DNA of 64,000 nucleotides, from positions 29,217,274 through 29,281,273 of the forward strand of contig OZ022257.1 of the NCBI GenBank assembly GCA_963978905.1, given 5' to 3'. The notes beneath the pieces were generated by a model. That model had not been told where the DNA came from and did not search any database. It saw only the letters and a program-made list of their open reading frames with translations. The position numbers and the translations under genes were made by a program. Of this stretch, positions 37,801 to 52,800 are shown piece by piece; within the stretch, counting starts at the first letter, position 1, and every line of letters begins with the position of its first letter. The stretch is from Trichostrongylus colubriformis (lineage: Eukaryota; Nematoda; Chromadorea; Rhabditida; Trichostrongylidae).

Positions 37801-40800
37801 ATCCTCCCGAATGGTTCATAAAGCAATGCTGTGCAAGAGATCTAGAAGGAAAGATTTCATTCAATAAACGTGAGTGCTTTCGGAAAAGGAATTCAGAAAA
37901 AGAAGGACGCGACTCCTTGATCAACCAAGTTTTGGGAATTACAGAAGAGGTCGGGGTTAAGTACGGTTCACATTACTGTTTGATTTTCTTTAGTGAAATA
38001 TAGAGTTTCAATTAATTGCCGGTTTAGCCAATTTCTGCCGACTGGACCTACCTCTTCGCCAGCCGAAATATCGGCCCTATTCTGAAATACTCAAAAAATT
38101 AACGTCAATTTTTGTAGAGCAGAAAAACCTCCTTCAATTGTGTATGCGATGCCGCAAAACTTATAACTTTGTAAGAAAAATTTTTGCGTAAAAAAACGAC
38201 ATTACTTATGGAATAACCCAGTATCCCAGTACTGTGGGCAGCTCCACTTCCATTTCTGCTTTTACCATTATGTCCAAGAAAGGCCGCTCTATCGGCCACC
38301 AGATCCTGAGAGTAGGAGTGTTTTTTTTTTGAACTTACATAATTCTCTCATAATTCTTCCATCCAAAGTGTTTGAAATGGTTATGTTTCAAGAAATTCAG
38401 TTAGTTTCTCAATATTAGGAATGCTACTTGGTCAACTCTCGCCTACCTCAGTCCCATCTATAGCTTTGTATCAATGATGGCGCGTCACAGACACATAAAT
38501 AAATAAATAATAAATTGCTCCGATTGTTCTGAAGAAACAATCATTCGAGAAGAGGTTAAGAGGCGCAGCAACCAATTAGGTGAGGTCACTCAGCACGCCA
38601 AGGCGCGAAGTAGTGCGAGGTAAAGGTGCTAAAGAGTATCCTGCAACGCCCCACTTCCCAGGAAGGGTGATGTAAGATTGGTGCAGCTGCACTCCCTTGT
38701 TTAAGCCTACCCGTATGATCCTCTCGCCGTGCAGCCGCCACACTCACATGTAAGCAGAAGACAAATTGTAGAGATTCTTAGCCCTTTAAGAAAAAAGGGT
38801 AGATTTGGACTAAAATCTTTGAACTCTTCTTCATGAATTCAAAGCACTCAAAAATGTGTTGAATACTTTTGCCGAGATTTCTCCAGCTTTGGCGAACCCG
38901 ATTAGGAACATCATATTTACACAATTGGAGACGACAGATCTTGTTCAGGAGCTCTACAACGTCCATTAAAACAGCAGTGACCTAGCCACTTCTAACAAGC
39001 GAAGATCCACAAGTCAGTCTGGCCGTTCTCAATGAGGTGCGCATCGCTGTATGCGCCTTGAGACACTGAATTCAAATGTGCTCTCCAAACTTGCGTAACG
39101 ATTGCGACCGAAGTTGTGGAGGTTTTTTCCGAATGAGCAGTACTGTTATATAGAGAGTCAGACGCCCGTAGCGCACTAGCCAAGCGTGTTCGCGCAGAGT
39201 CAGTGCTGTTTCCATATATGAGGTCAAGTTACCCCTGGAACCAATTTTATCGAGGTATGAAGCAGGATACGTGAGTGCTTCTGGGTTCACAAGAATCACT
39301 GGGATTGGTTACACATTCAGCAAAGGGCAGGTAACCCAAGGAATGTGAAAATGCACTTCTCTGGCTTTTGCCATGCGCGTTTGCTGCGAAAGGCACCTGT
39401 TAAGGTATGTTTCAGTTGCCTTTGATACAGTTGTTATCTTTTCCAAGCAAAAAATGGGAGAAGTACCACTGACTTATGATCTCCTTACTTTATTCTGGGG
39501 AGGAATTTTGCTCAAAATCCCGGGCCAAAAACTTGTCTCCAGAGGTAATTCGATCTCCTGGACATAAACGCAACAGTGGTTCTACGCGAGAACGCCTAGT
39601 TCGTGCGTTACGGGTGCCTGCTTCGCGGAGCCGTTCCGCAAATTCGGAAAGCAGATATGAGATCAGCGTTTCGAAACGCATACAGCTATGTGCACCTCAT
39701 TGAGAACGACCAAGCTGACCTACTGACTCCGCTCGTACAACATTTAATATGCCGCTCATCGACCAACCTGTACACAAGCTACTTGCAGGAGGACTTCATG
39801 GATGTCTCACTGCCTTCACTGAAGGCACCAGAAATCGGTATAAATGGGCATTTAGATTGCATTTCATGACCTTAGGACAGATCCTTATTTTTTATAGTCC
39901 TGCAGCACCTAAGAGCAACATTGTTAATTACTTGATTTTTGCGCTTATCTAAAAAAGGCCGATGACTAACGTTCTTCCAGTTAAAGGCATCATTAGGGGA
40001 AAGTCGGACGAAAAGTAAAAGAAATAGTGCATATGAAAGCCGAGATGCCTAGCAATAGGACAGTGAAGAAACAGCGGATGGAATTGGCCTAAAACCCGAG
40101 AAATAAGACCCCCTTTCCACTGTTGATTCTCGAAGCGGACGACCTGTCCGTCAAGAGGGGAGTAGTCTGATCTAGTTTTCCATTGGCATGTTGCCAAGTG
40201 AACACAGGGGAATTGTTTGGAAAGACGACAACATCTATTTCTTGAGTGAGTTTCACGCTAAAACTGCGAAAGCGCGCCGCAAAACCCCCGATCCTACCCC
40301 ATCTCCTCGACCGCTCTCACCCCAATCAATCGGGAATTACGTCATCGAGAGGCGGAACCACTGAGTGGCAGAGGCGGAGCCCCTAAACGCTTCGCCGTTT
40401 TGCAGCGCTTCTACAGCTCGGAGGGGCGCTTTTTCACCGGGATTTCGCCGCAGATAGCCTTCTTAGGCCCAGGACTACCATGTGAGTGACTTCTTCTTGG
40501 GATTTCTCCACTATTGCCTACCCCTAATGATGTCTTTAAAGGTTCGCTGAATCGTACGTTTTCATGTAAGATGAGTCGCTTTCCTTGGTCTACTGTAGGG
40601 TTAAAACTTGCAGAGCAACATTCCTTCGCCACGACTAGGCAGTCTTATGAGAAATCATAAATATTGTTTGAATGATCTGGGTGCGCGCCTCGAGTCCGGA
40701 AAAACACGGTAGGCTGAATATAAGGATTGTTCTACATGGATCATACTGCACCTTACCGCAGATCTCTTCACCACTAACCAACTGCGTTGAGTGCCAACCT

Positions 40801-43800
40801 GTGCCGGACAAACTTAGCCTGGGATACCGCGATCGGATTACGTTTTCTTGTCACTATATAAAAACGAAGCGAGAATAAGATGAGCTGTGAAAGTATTGGA
40901 GAGTAACGGACCACAGAGATGTTCTGCACAGCGAAGAAAATAGAAATGTGCAAAACAAGTGATATCACACGAACTTATCATTCGGACTCTATGGGCGCTT
41001 TCCTCGGACACTCTAACATAGACAAGGAGGAAAATCACAATTCCAATTGTCTCATGTTTCTCTCAGAACGCCTTCACAAAGCTCTTGCATTTGCAGGCAG
41101 GTGTGCAGTCTTTGTTCTTCTGAGTACTTCGAACAAAATAGTCGATCTGAGATATTCACTTTCGGAAGGCATGACTTACAAATTCACAGAAGTTATTTCC
41201 TAAATTGCTTCTCCATTTCTCAAGACAATTCTTACAAGTTTCACGACGATTTCTATAACAGCTGGCATTTTTTGTTGAAAGGGGTGACGTCCACAGCAGC
41301 ATGGCTCTCACGACCTTATTCCTAGAGCTCAGCTAATGCATTGCCTCGCTGTCTTCGTCACCGTGTCCGAGAATGAAATGAGCACATAAAATTTGAGCGT
41401 AGCGTTGTGATTTGACTGCAATCACCCATACACTGATACGAATGATATGAATATCAAATGAAAAAAATTTACTCAGTCTTTTTTAGCTACGTGATGTACA
41501 TACCTCGCGCGTCAACGGCACTGATGAGGAGCGGGTTATGCGTAAAGTAATCTGAAGGAGTAATTCAGTAGTCTATTAGCAAAGATAGCGAGCGACTTCA
41601 TTTAAAGGCACTTTCCGCGATTACCTTGAATGGGTTTAACAGCTGAATTATGAAATCAGAAGTGCCAAAGAATACACTGAGAAAGCAAAATCCGAAAGAA
41701 GCCCCCCAATATGGCAAAAATGGGGCCTCCTGACATCTGGCCTTGCACGAGATCATCGCGTGAAAACAGCAGTTCCCGTTGGACAGTATCATGAGAACCT
41801 TGAGATATGACCTGTTTCCCCAAGTGAACGTTTCATCAAGTACTGAAATTTCTTCCTTATCTTATCTTATCGCAGAATCACAGGCTCACGTAAGCGCCAC
41901 GTTGGAAAAACCTTCGTCCAATACCGGGTGGGGTCGCCAATTGGGGGGCGGGGTCCCAGTTGCCTCCCGCCGACTTTGAGCTGGCAGGAGGGCTCGTGGC
42001 GCCGCTCTAAAGGTACAGCCGCGACAGTTACCCGGGGGTCTATTGGCTGCGGCGGGGTAAGGGGCTGGTGAGATTATCGCGGAGAGTGCCTTTAATTACC
42101 ACTTAGATGCTCACTTAGATGCTGGCGCGCACAGCGCCGGCTGGCAAGATGCCGGCACGTCCCCGAGGAGCCCAAATTTTGCCCCTGGGACCAGCAGCCC
42201 ACGTGTGTCCCAGGTGAGCGTTCGGCTCCGCGGATGCGGGCCGAACGCGCCCCCTGGTACCTTTGGGCGGTGAACGCGGTGAGGTTACCGAATTCAAAAG
42301 GCTTAAACGAGTGGCCTCATTCATTAGTGCAACCTATCAGCCATAAATAAAAGTTCTGCAATTGTATTCTCTATGGTGCAGCTCATTATTCGTTTCCTCC
42401 CTTCTCCGCATACTCGGAACCTATTTCGCTTACCGATATCAGCCATAAATAAAAGTTCTGCAACTGTATTCTCTATGGTGCAGCTCATTATTCGTTTCCT
42501 CCCTTCTCCGCATACTCGGAACCTATTTCGCTTACCGAAATCCTCCAAAGAAATGTTAGAAATTTCTGCTTACGTGCCTTCGCATCACTTTATTCTGCTG
42601 ACCTCTGGTGTGACACGAGCACATCGCAGAATGCAGGTGTACTGAGTAACTCGTTATATAGGCAGCAAGTGCTTACACAATGATGACATCGCTATATGAT
42701 CTAGGGACGCTAGTGAGTGGGGGAAACGAGCTGCTACACCACATCTGCCGAATGATGAGGATCATTTGTCCCCATAAAAATACAGTTCATGTAGACAAGT
42801 GTGAGGATGTGCGAATTGACTTTTAGTGATACTGCTATTACCTTTTCCGTATTACCTTTCCATTTTCTTTGCAGGCTGAACACCAGGCTTACAATTTCAA
42901 TAACAAATGTAACACATTACAGGAACAAACGACATCTTCCATCGTCGTCCGTTCCACTATCATACAACCAGCAGTATCACATACGGCAAATTCGTAACGT
43001 AGGGACAACCTACGGATCCTCGTACGGTCATACTTCACAAGGAATCCCTAGATCATGGTCACAAACTGTCTACAGCAGCTATTCCAACTCCAACCCGATG
43101 AGATCGTATCGTACCTACAGTTCAAGTGGCCTCACAACGGATAACTGCCTTAGCTGCTCATTCTCTCATTTTCCACCCTACCACTCAGAATCCAGTACCG
43201 CCAGTAGCGCTAGCGCTTACTACACCGATGGACGACAGAAGCTCCAAACTTCGAGCAGTAACGCCTTACCAAACCTTCGTGAGTCTTCGTTAAGCTGCAC
43301 ATCATGCGTGTATGGAACAGGCAGCGGCATCCCTACCTCCAATCCAGCTTTGTCACCTGAGGGATACTTCTTCTCGTCAGCCCATAGTAGCCACTCGTCG
43401 ATGTCGTCGAATATGTTCTCCTCCTCATGGTCAAATTCCTACTCATCGTATTCGAAATCCTCTTCAGACCAAGCAGATTTTCGTGACTCTAATGCTTACA
43501 GTTCAGATAGTAGATCGAGCTCTTTTGATGGAGGATCACCTAACATTCGAATCCAAGATTACAATGACATACCAACACTCCAATCTGCAGCTCGGGTCTC
43601 CCTTACAGGCTGTACAACATGCTCCAAAGTAGACGACAGCTCAGACATGGCAAATGTGGAAAAAACTAGTTCAGGACAATCAATGGACTCGAGCCAAGGG
43701 TCAACCATTACAGAGCTCAGGCGTGGTAGCAGCTCTTACGGGAGACCACCAAATATTGAGCAAAGACAACAGACTGGATTTAAAACCATTGATCAGCCAC

Positions 43801-46800
43801 CTCCACTGCCTCCAACAGATGAGCAGTTGATTTCGAGCGGTTGTTCAACGTGCTCAACTGAAGCGAGCAGCAGTTTTCAATCATATGAAAAACCCAGTGC
43901 ACAAGGAGAAAATAGTGAAAAAAGCTTTGCGGGGTCAACTGACTTCAACCAGAGAGCAACAAATGCCCTCATTCAAACCGAAGTGAAACCTGCAGCAAAG
44001 GAATGGGAATACTTTTACAGGAGGTTCAAAGCTTTTACTTGAAAGTTTCAAAAATTCCAATAGTTTTAGCTCAAGAACCATCGCAACGCCATCGTCGCTG
44101 AAACACTTACAAAAAGAAAAACCGTCATGGATAAGAATTTACAATGGGGCAGGCATTTTGACTATACAAAACCCTCCAATATATTGTTGTGCATTGCTGA
44201 TGATAAAAATGATTGCATTTGTGTGAAAACTAACCGATGATCTTGATCTGAGCACACAACAAGTGAGCATAAATAGATGACAATGCAGCGTAGTAAATGC
44301 GAAATGGGGGTGAGAGGATACTGATAGAATCCTACAGATGCAGTAGACTACCCAAACGAGAAGTAGTATGATGTTGTATGCACTTTCGAAACATGCATTT
44401 CCAAAAAAATATAGATCTGTTATTCGGAAACCTCTGCAGTCGTTCGCCGAATAAGGATGATCTGCTGCATGCTGCCCACTTCGCCGACAACCTTCCTCGC
44501 TGAACAAGTGCAGGGCCAGGTGGCAAAGAATGGCATCTGCCGAAGTTATTGATAACCATTCAGTGGCAGTTGCGGTAGTCAGGGTAGGGGGACAGCGTTT
44601 CCTGCAACTGCCGTATCTTCTGGGCACGACGGTAGTGTTGAGAATAGGCTATAGCGAATTATACGCCTTTATCATCTGTCACTGTTTATTGCCGCGTCTC
44701 TGGAAGGTTTTTCAGGAAGAAAGAGGAATTGGGATCGACCCGCATTGCAACCGCTATTAAGCATCGCTATGCCCATTCAGTTGCCTAATATCAGGTAAAT
44801 AAAGCAAGCATGACAAATAAATGATTCCAAAGAGTAAGAAGAAGCTTAATAAAGAAATGTGTGATGAAGACATCCAGAAAATCTAGCAAAATGTCGAAAG
44901 AAGAAAGACCAAGACTTACGAAAAGGTCTCGCTTCGCCGTGTTGTCTGCTCAAAATCGTATGGAACACTAACAAAGCCATGGCCAACACTTGCACACAAA
45001 ATGTCTCTGCTACTGAACTTACACCGGTGGGTTCATGAGGAGAGTTCGCTCTGTGCACTACCGCAATTACAGATTAGCCACCCAATTCTCCTATACTGGG
45101 AGCAAACATAATCCTATCTGAAGTTCTTTGACCCCTCCATAAATACATACAGTCTGGCATTGGACACCGACTTCGCATTCTATAGGCCACTTTCGGCCCT
45201 GAATGATCCCAGTGAAGCTTGCCCAGGGATAGAAGTTCACAGTCGCTAGGAAACACTATTCCTCAAAAATTCCCAATATGAAATTCGACACCCAAAACTT
45301 ACATTATCCAGTCCCACCATATCCGATTAGTCCTATAAAATTGATAAATAGAAAGTCTTCGAGAACGACTACCACCTGCTAGTGGGAAAGGAGGCGTAAA
45401 CGAAAGTGACTCATAATCGATCCACAGAACACTAATTACATGTGAAACCATTGCCGGTTGGGCAGTAATTTTAGTGTGCCATAGCGCAGATGCGTACACA
45501 AAATACTCTAGAAATGAGAGATTTTTAAATTGTTTCCGCGACATACTACTAACATCTTAGCATAAGTGAAAGTCAAAGCAGACAGACTTTACAACCTTCC
45601 CCACCTGTAGGTTTTCTAGCCATTTTTCGGTCTGCTCTGTAGCTCACTATTCCAACACAAACCTACAGGAGGGCGCTTTCATCGTTGGCTTTTCCCATTG
45701 CAGCAATGATACCTTATTGTTCTTCCAGTGGATGTTGTCGGGCCGTGTTCATACTCTGCGCCGGCGTGGCTGCATTCACAGGCAGCGAGGAAGAGTGGTA
45801 CGAAGGGGAGGGGAGGGGGGAGAGGGGGTGCACAGATCACAAACGTCGCAAGCAACGATTCAGGGTGGCATAGACAGAGACGCAGAAATACGCAGCCAAG
45901 ACCTGCCGTCGGCAGAGTATGATCGAGGCCTCACCCTCCACCTCTGAAATCGCCGATTCTCTTTTACAGCCATCGAACCGAAGTGTTCGATATCCGAGAT
46001 TGTTTAGCCACCACTTCAACAATGAGGATCTAATCATAGGGGAAAATGTCACGCATCCCAGTGAAGCTGTCCAAGGTCGAAGAGGTCAGAAGTTTTTGAC
46101 AACAGAGCAATGATTTTTAGGAAGCTCCACGTTGGTAGTGCAGTGAAGTAGATGGAGAGGGATATCACAAAGCTGCTCCAGCATGATGCAAGGATTCCAT
46201 TGCTTGTGCGCTATAGGAAGTTGTTGACAATGTTAGCTTACTTCATATCTAACAATGAGTTAGCGGAGACTGTCAACACGTTTCATATTGCTTATAGAGG
46301 GAGACTTAAGTAGGAACTCGGGTTATTCCAGCATCCATCCCATCACTCTAAGCGAAGTAAACTTCGCCGAAGCTCACCATGAACAAGCCGAGTTTTCTGG
46401 CACCCCTGCGAAACGATCATGTGTGCAGCAGATTTCGCCCTACTGAGTCAGTAGGGTGACAGGTTGAAAAGTAGCATCGCTAATGATCAAAAATGAGAGG
46501 TTCGAACTGCAAAAGCTGGGTGCATAATTATTTGCACTGCTACGCATTTTACGCTCAGACAAATAAAAGAGGAACTATGGAAGCCCAAAACTTTGGTAAA
46601 ATATCAGATAAAGCAGCTAAGGACGTCTCATGGGACACCCCACATTGAACTAAATATAATAGAAATAACATGATAGATGCTGGTATATATTTCCTTTGAG
46701 CTACTGTTGAATACGGTATGAGACCGTCTACCAACCTTTAAAGAATGGAAAATAGTGGAAAAGGGAAACAGGATGTGAGTAGCCAAGGAAGTTCAGCACC

Positions 46801-49800
46801 TACTAGGACAATCCTTTATAGGTTTCAAAAGAACGTCGGCGCATTTTCCTGAGCGGTGCACTTAATGATACTCTAGATAAAGTTGCAAACCTACAAAACC
46901 TTGGCTAGGATATCTTCTCTTGGGTGAAAAGGATGTCTGGTGGCACTGCAGCGGGGATTAAATGCAACTCGGAGATCAGACAAACATCCCACCTTTAAGA
47001 TGGAGTATCGTCTAATCGAGAGCAGCGGCAATAGTATGCAAGAATAGGTAAACAAAATGTGAGCACTGCTTCAGACTCTAGCGTTACACTGTCTACCGAC
47101 GGTCAGAGTGACAAGGTAAAAGACCTGTTTCAGAGGCACAGGTATTTAGAACACTTCCCATATATTGATGATATATAGAGTATGATAATGAATCTCTATA
47201 TAGCTATCAATATTTCGCTACAAAATACATCTTTCAAACGAGGATCACACGGATAAACACTACTCACCTGATTTCCGCTTGCAGTTCTCGCAACTGACGA
47301 CAACGCTGGTTATTTGACAACTGCAAATCAGTGATCTCAGTTTCTTTGGCGAGCAACAAGGCCCTTGTATCGTCGTCACATGTCAGCGTTTTCATTCGCT
47401 GCCTAGAATTCAGAAACAAGAATAAACATGCGAACAAAGGCAAGCCAATCAACACCAGTGACCGAAAATGCTGCTTTTTAAAAGGTATCACTCTAACTGG
47501 TACTTCAGTACACTCACAGAATTTCGTTCTGATTTCTTGCAAGTAGCAAGCCTCGCTGCAGCTTATCCACCGTCTCCTTCAGCGCCGCATTTACATCTTC
47601 CAGTTCCACACAGCGAGTTCTCATCAATTCTGTGCTCTAAACGACAGGAAATACATCAAGGAAAAAATAGCACCAATTTTTTTCCTGGAAAGTTTCCATG
47701 ATGAATGCATGAGGCAGTAACACACATGACACACGAGTGGATTATGTCACCAATGAACATACATCTCACGTGCACCCCATGCCATATCCTCACTATGAAG
47801 CAAATATAATGAGTGCACTTTTCCCTTCTACGTTTAGTTGCAAGTGACCTAATAAAATAAGGGACAATATAGAAACAAATAGCAGACAAAGTGTAAGCAG
47901 TCCTTTAACTGCCGATTTTTACAATCTATACACCTAGAGGCCCTTTTTCACTAACCACCACGAAACGAGGCGATATCTAGATACAGCGTGTTTGAATGAA
48001 GCTCTTTACCTTTCCCACTACCCCATTTTTCAGCAGCATAACTCACCACCATCGAAATTTAGCCCTCCAGTATCATGAGAGTATACACAGCCTCTTGAAG
48101 GTTCTTTGAATTTCATTGAGAAAATAAACACGAGCGTAACGGCTCAAACATTAGTAGAAACACGAAATTGTTTTTGAACATCATTATCTCAGCCTGCACA
48201 ATCTTGAATGGATGAAGATGTACGAAAAAAGTGTGATATACTGAACAAAACCAATCCTCGTGCAGGGGGTGCCAACAGGGCGACGTGCCCACTTGCGGGA
48301 GACTGGGACAACGAGAGTATGCAGATCAGTGTGGGGTTTTGATATCAAAATAAGTTTCATTGGTGTGTGTGACCAGCAAACAGTTTCTACTAATCCTACC
48401 GTATATAAAACGCTTCGTCGGTCTGTACCTCCGTCCCTCCGAGAAGTAAAGACCAGACATGAATCAAGTTACGCTCCGCTCACGATGGACGGGATGTGCC
48501 GTGGAATGTTCCGTTTTCAGACAAAAGGTAGTTAACTGGATTCGAATATGACCCAAACGTGAGAAGATGGATTCAGATCAGCGATGAGTTTCTGAAGGGA
48601 AAGAATCCAGGACACAACAGACGGAGCATTTGTGATGGGGGCGGAGCTTGGACGTTACATGATAACGATCTGTGGAGATGGGGACAAGTGTGTTATGGGT
48701 AGAATGACACGAGAGGTAAAGAGCACATATGGACCCAGTTGGGCTTCGCACACTATGGGTGGAGCGTGCGCTGAAACGTTCCGTCCGCGATTCAAACCTG
48801 TGCTCGGTTAAAAAAAATGGTTTAAACGTGAAGAAAAGACGTGCTGAGGTCAGTTAGAGTACCCATGAAAGAGGCGTGGGCACAATGGGCCGAGCGCACC
48901 TTGAGAAGGGGTCCGTACAACAAAAATTCTTAACTTGGTTCGAGCGCAGTCTTGAATAAACACACTTGAAGGAGTCGTCCACGGAAAAATCAGTTTCTTT
49001 GATACCCTCATATTTATGTTGTATTGCCAATAAGGCCCGCATGCAAAGTTTTACGCGAAAAATTAAGAATTCGGCTAAGAACAGCACCCCAAATTCTTGG
49101 CCGGGTGGGCGAGCCCTCCGAGTAAAAGCTCCGTCCCGTCGTTCGCCGCGTCTGGGAACGGAGTGGGACTGTTTGCGTACTTTTTGTTCCTACATACGTC
49201 TCCGACCGCGGCGGACGACGAGGTGGGCACTTGCCCGGACACCCCGCCCACCCGGCCAAGATCTTGTGGTGCTGTATCTGCATCTTAACATTTTCTCACG
49301 TGCAACTTTGCATATGGCCCACATCAGGCAAATATAACATAAACACATGGGTAACTAGAAAACCTATTTTTTCCGTGGACAATTCCTTCAAAATGACAAA
49401 ACCAGCCCACGGTAGGCAGGGCGTAATGTGGTAACGAGTACATAATAAGTTCATAAAAAGCAATTCCGATCAACCCACTGACGCCCACAATGCTTCGCGC
49501 ACAGTAGTGTGCGCCAGCCAACTGTTATATCATTTGATATGCCCCAACACGATATGATCGCTTCCAAATTAGGCACAATAACGAGGAAGACGAGGAAAAG
49601 CAGCCGCCGTGGTTCGCACGTTATCGCCGCATAAATCTTTCCATGCTCTCGTAGAAGTAGCCTTGAAAGCAGTGAACGACTGTGATGAGTAGCGCAGGCC
49701 TTGCGCTTTAAAGACACCGGAAGGGGGTAACTTTGGCTTACGGTAGATCAGTGTGGACGAGTTTAACTGGCCGCCATTGCACAAACTCGCCAATTTGACG

Positions 49801-52800
49801 CCTTGGCATAGTGCCAAAAGGAGATGTTTCTACTATAAATGTTTTTTCCTTTTACTTTTTACTTTGTTCCTTTATTGGGAATGGCCACTCCACAGCGCTG
49901 GAAGTCAGGTGCTGTAACTAACGTTGGCCCGCGGCCCGTCTCCCACAGCGGACAACTCGGAAAGTTAGTGTGTTGGATGCGAATGGGATGCGAATACACA
50001 CCGCAGCGTTGTGCTTTTGAGTCCGGGTTTTTTCACCGATTATCGCTTCTAACCTTGAGTGTTCGTTACAAACGCTCATTTCTTTGCATCTTCCTCTTGT
50101 TTCGGACCCCATCCGATTCCTTAAAGTGCGCTCAAAATGGCATAGTCGAGCAGCTTAACTCTGGAGCAGTTTGGAGGGAGCTGTTGCGAAACGGTATATA
50201 GGAGTACCAAGATTCCACGAACCCGACAATATCCATGCAAAAACCACAAGGCCTAACTAACTCAACGATGACTCAGAGGACAAGTTCACCCCGACATAAC
50301 ACTCTATCTCGCACCCAATACAAATAACCTCCAGTAGAAAGCGGCCCCGACCTTACAAGTCGTGATTCCGGCAACAGCATTCTCCGAATAGCCTCACATT
50401 TTCACCATGTCGCAGAGTGACCACCAACAATATGAATTTTAACTCGCTCCACATACCTTCCGGAGCATCTTGGAGGGGTAGACGGCACTACATCACACTA
50501 CTCACATTCTGTGATGTTTACCCTCACGAAAGTTTGGTGCGACTTCCATGATGGACATGCGCCCGATGACATATCTCACTCACGCTTTCTTTGTGAGTGC
50601 GTATGGGCCAGAGGCAATCTTATCAAATTCTAGGCGCACATTATGGAATGTCTGCTGATCATTTAAACTTTGAGAAAATTTCATCGCCACACCTTCTTTC
50701 TTCTTGAAATGATAAGACTTTGTCAAGAGCTCCATTTGCCGCATCCCGTAGAATGCTTGGACGAAATAGTAGTGCGCTGTACCCGTGCCACGAGCAGCAA
50801 CAATAGCCGTTGCCAAGGAGAGCCTCCGTCGAGGGATTCTCGACAGGGGGTTCGTATTTGGCCCGCTTGAGGGGTCGTAACTATTGAGGTAGGCAGTGTT
50901 CAACGGCATTTCTTAAGCCGAGGGTCCAAAGTGTAAAGGGGAAGATGTGATTGAACTGACTATGGGTTGGAACCCGAAACTTATTTACTTAATCATCGGA
51001 GAAACATTATGCATGGCACGATCCGCATCGAAACCGGCTAATGTCAATATCCCTTTCGTTGGTCCGCTGGCACAGAAATCACGTATGAAGACACCTCCGA
51101 AATTCACTGATTGACCGTGAAAAGCGATATCTATCCACGGGTACCCCCAGCGATATTCATGAAAACGAAAATTAGCTAATATGGACTTCTTTCATAATCT
51201 ACTACGATTGCAAGCACGTAAAGTGGTGCTAGCAAGCCTCTAAGCGGTACCGAAATATGTGTTCACTGAGAATGGAAAGGAAATCTTCATGCATGGCGCA
51301 TCCCGCAACGAGGCCAGCCTAGGCCAACCACCATCTCGTTGATCTTCTGAAAGCAGAAGATGCGTACCGGAGGTGTAACAGACACAGTGGACAATTTTTC
51401 CAAGGATTCGTGGGAAGATCTCGCAACTTCGACGGAAAAAATTCCTCGGCTAGCTTCCCTCGAAATAACTTCTATCATTTTGGAGATATGACATACTTCA
51501 GATGGTAATTTGAAAGCGACAGCCTCGCAGATGCCGGACAACAAGGCCTCACTCATATAGTTGAGTATGAAGGTAGTTATGGCCATTTCAAGTGTAACAC
51601 TCTAAAACTTTTCAAAATTCTCCTTTACTGGATACCCATATCGAGAACTACGCAACCATTAGGGAAACCAAGCAACAAATGGATTGGTCTGAGGAAGTTA
51701 TGAGGAAAACAGTTTACAGTACTTCGAGAGGTGGAGTATAAAAAAAGGTTCAAGTATTCAAAAACTATCCAGTTTTAGATGGAAAAGATACCGCGCCCCA
51801 TTCGATCACCACGTCGTGCAGCGACGCGGCGATCAAAAATAGGCGCAGTGGAGCGCACTACATGGCTCCTATCTAGTTTCGAATATTCCTTTTTGTTTTT
51901 TCATTCTTTAATCCTGCCGCATAACATGACTTTTCAGCCTTCCCTATGTCATTAGAGGACGAGCACATAACCAATGGTTGGCGACGCTTTTGTTTCGGAA
52001 TACAAGTATAGAATTTGTTTGTTTCTCATCATGGACGCTTTCGTTTTGGAATATGAATACAGAGTTTTGTTAGGTTCTCACTTCTCTCATTTTCTCAGGA
52101 GTTTGGGCTCAGGGTTTTTTTACCATAGGCTCATAATTTCCTTGATGAATCGCAACCACAATAGTAGCGGAATCTGGAGAAGGAGGGGGGGGGGTCATAT
52201 GGGGCCTCCCTTTGGGGGTGCCGTTTTTTTGGAAGTTTCCCTCGACGCCACGCTTGACACCGTTTACGGAATGCCCAGCTGTTTCGGGTAGCAATAATGT
52301 AGGAGCTATTGAGCTCGTCGATTATGGTGGTGACTTTTCATGCTGAGCACGGAGAAGGAAAAAGACAAAAGCTTTTCCTGCTTATGAAACAACATTAGAA
52401 ATGCATTGACAGCTTCCAGCACTGATGCTGTCATACGGTCCATTGTAAATTTAGTGATGCGAGAGGAGCACAGTAGCTTCTCTGCACATCCTCTCAATAA
52501 AAGGACACCGAAATAGAAAAGCAGAAAAAGTATTACCTGCTTACACACTTCACAATCCCTTTTTAGGCGTACACTTCGTCTCACCTCTTCGAGTGCACGC
52601 TTTGGAACTACCAGGTGTTCATTTGTCTTCTCTAGTATGCGGCCTATAACGGCTTCTGGCGAAACTACAGTCTGGAAAATTGATAGGTTCACGAGATCTG
52701 GGGTTGAACGGAGGACAACGCAGTTTCTTGTATTGCGGCAGAAGAACTCAGGTGCTACCTTGGGCATTGCCATACTGTGCTCGTTCAGTTCTCCATTGGT

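Larger units (their letters stand above)
47637..52536. other. tbc-2 intron 5
   Basis: Holds the repeat at 48260-48960, TIR elements at 48971 and 49708, a CCAGTTGG end at 49480-49524, and the repeat at 50812-52262. The only exon-like segment is minus 50580-50790, ending at a good donor (AGC/GTGAGT), but its 5' boundary runs towards a repeat and tbc-2 joins in phase without it. Confidence 0.45.

Noticed and set aside
44139..44627. 162-codon minus frame with hydrophobic stretch
   Set aside because: No recognisable domain, unusual composition and no splice or start context; likely chance.
50580..50909. Minus frame ending at a good GTGAGT donor, possible extra tbc-2 exon
   Set aside because: Exons 5 and 6 already join in phase, the 5' part runs into a dispersed repeat, and no homology supports it.
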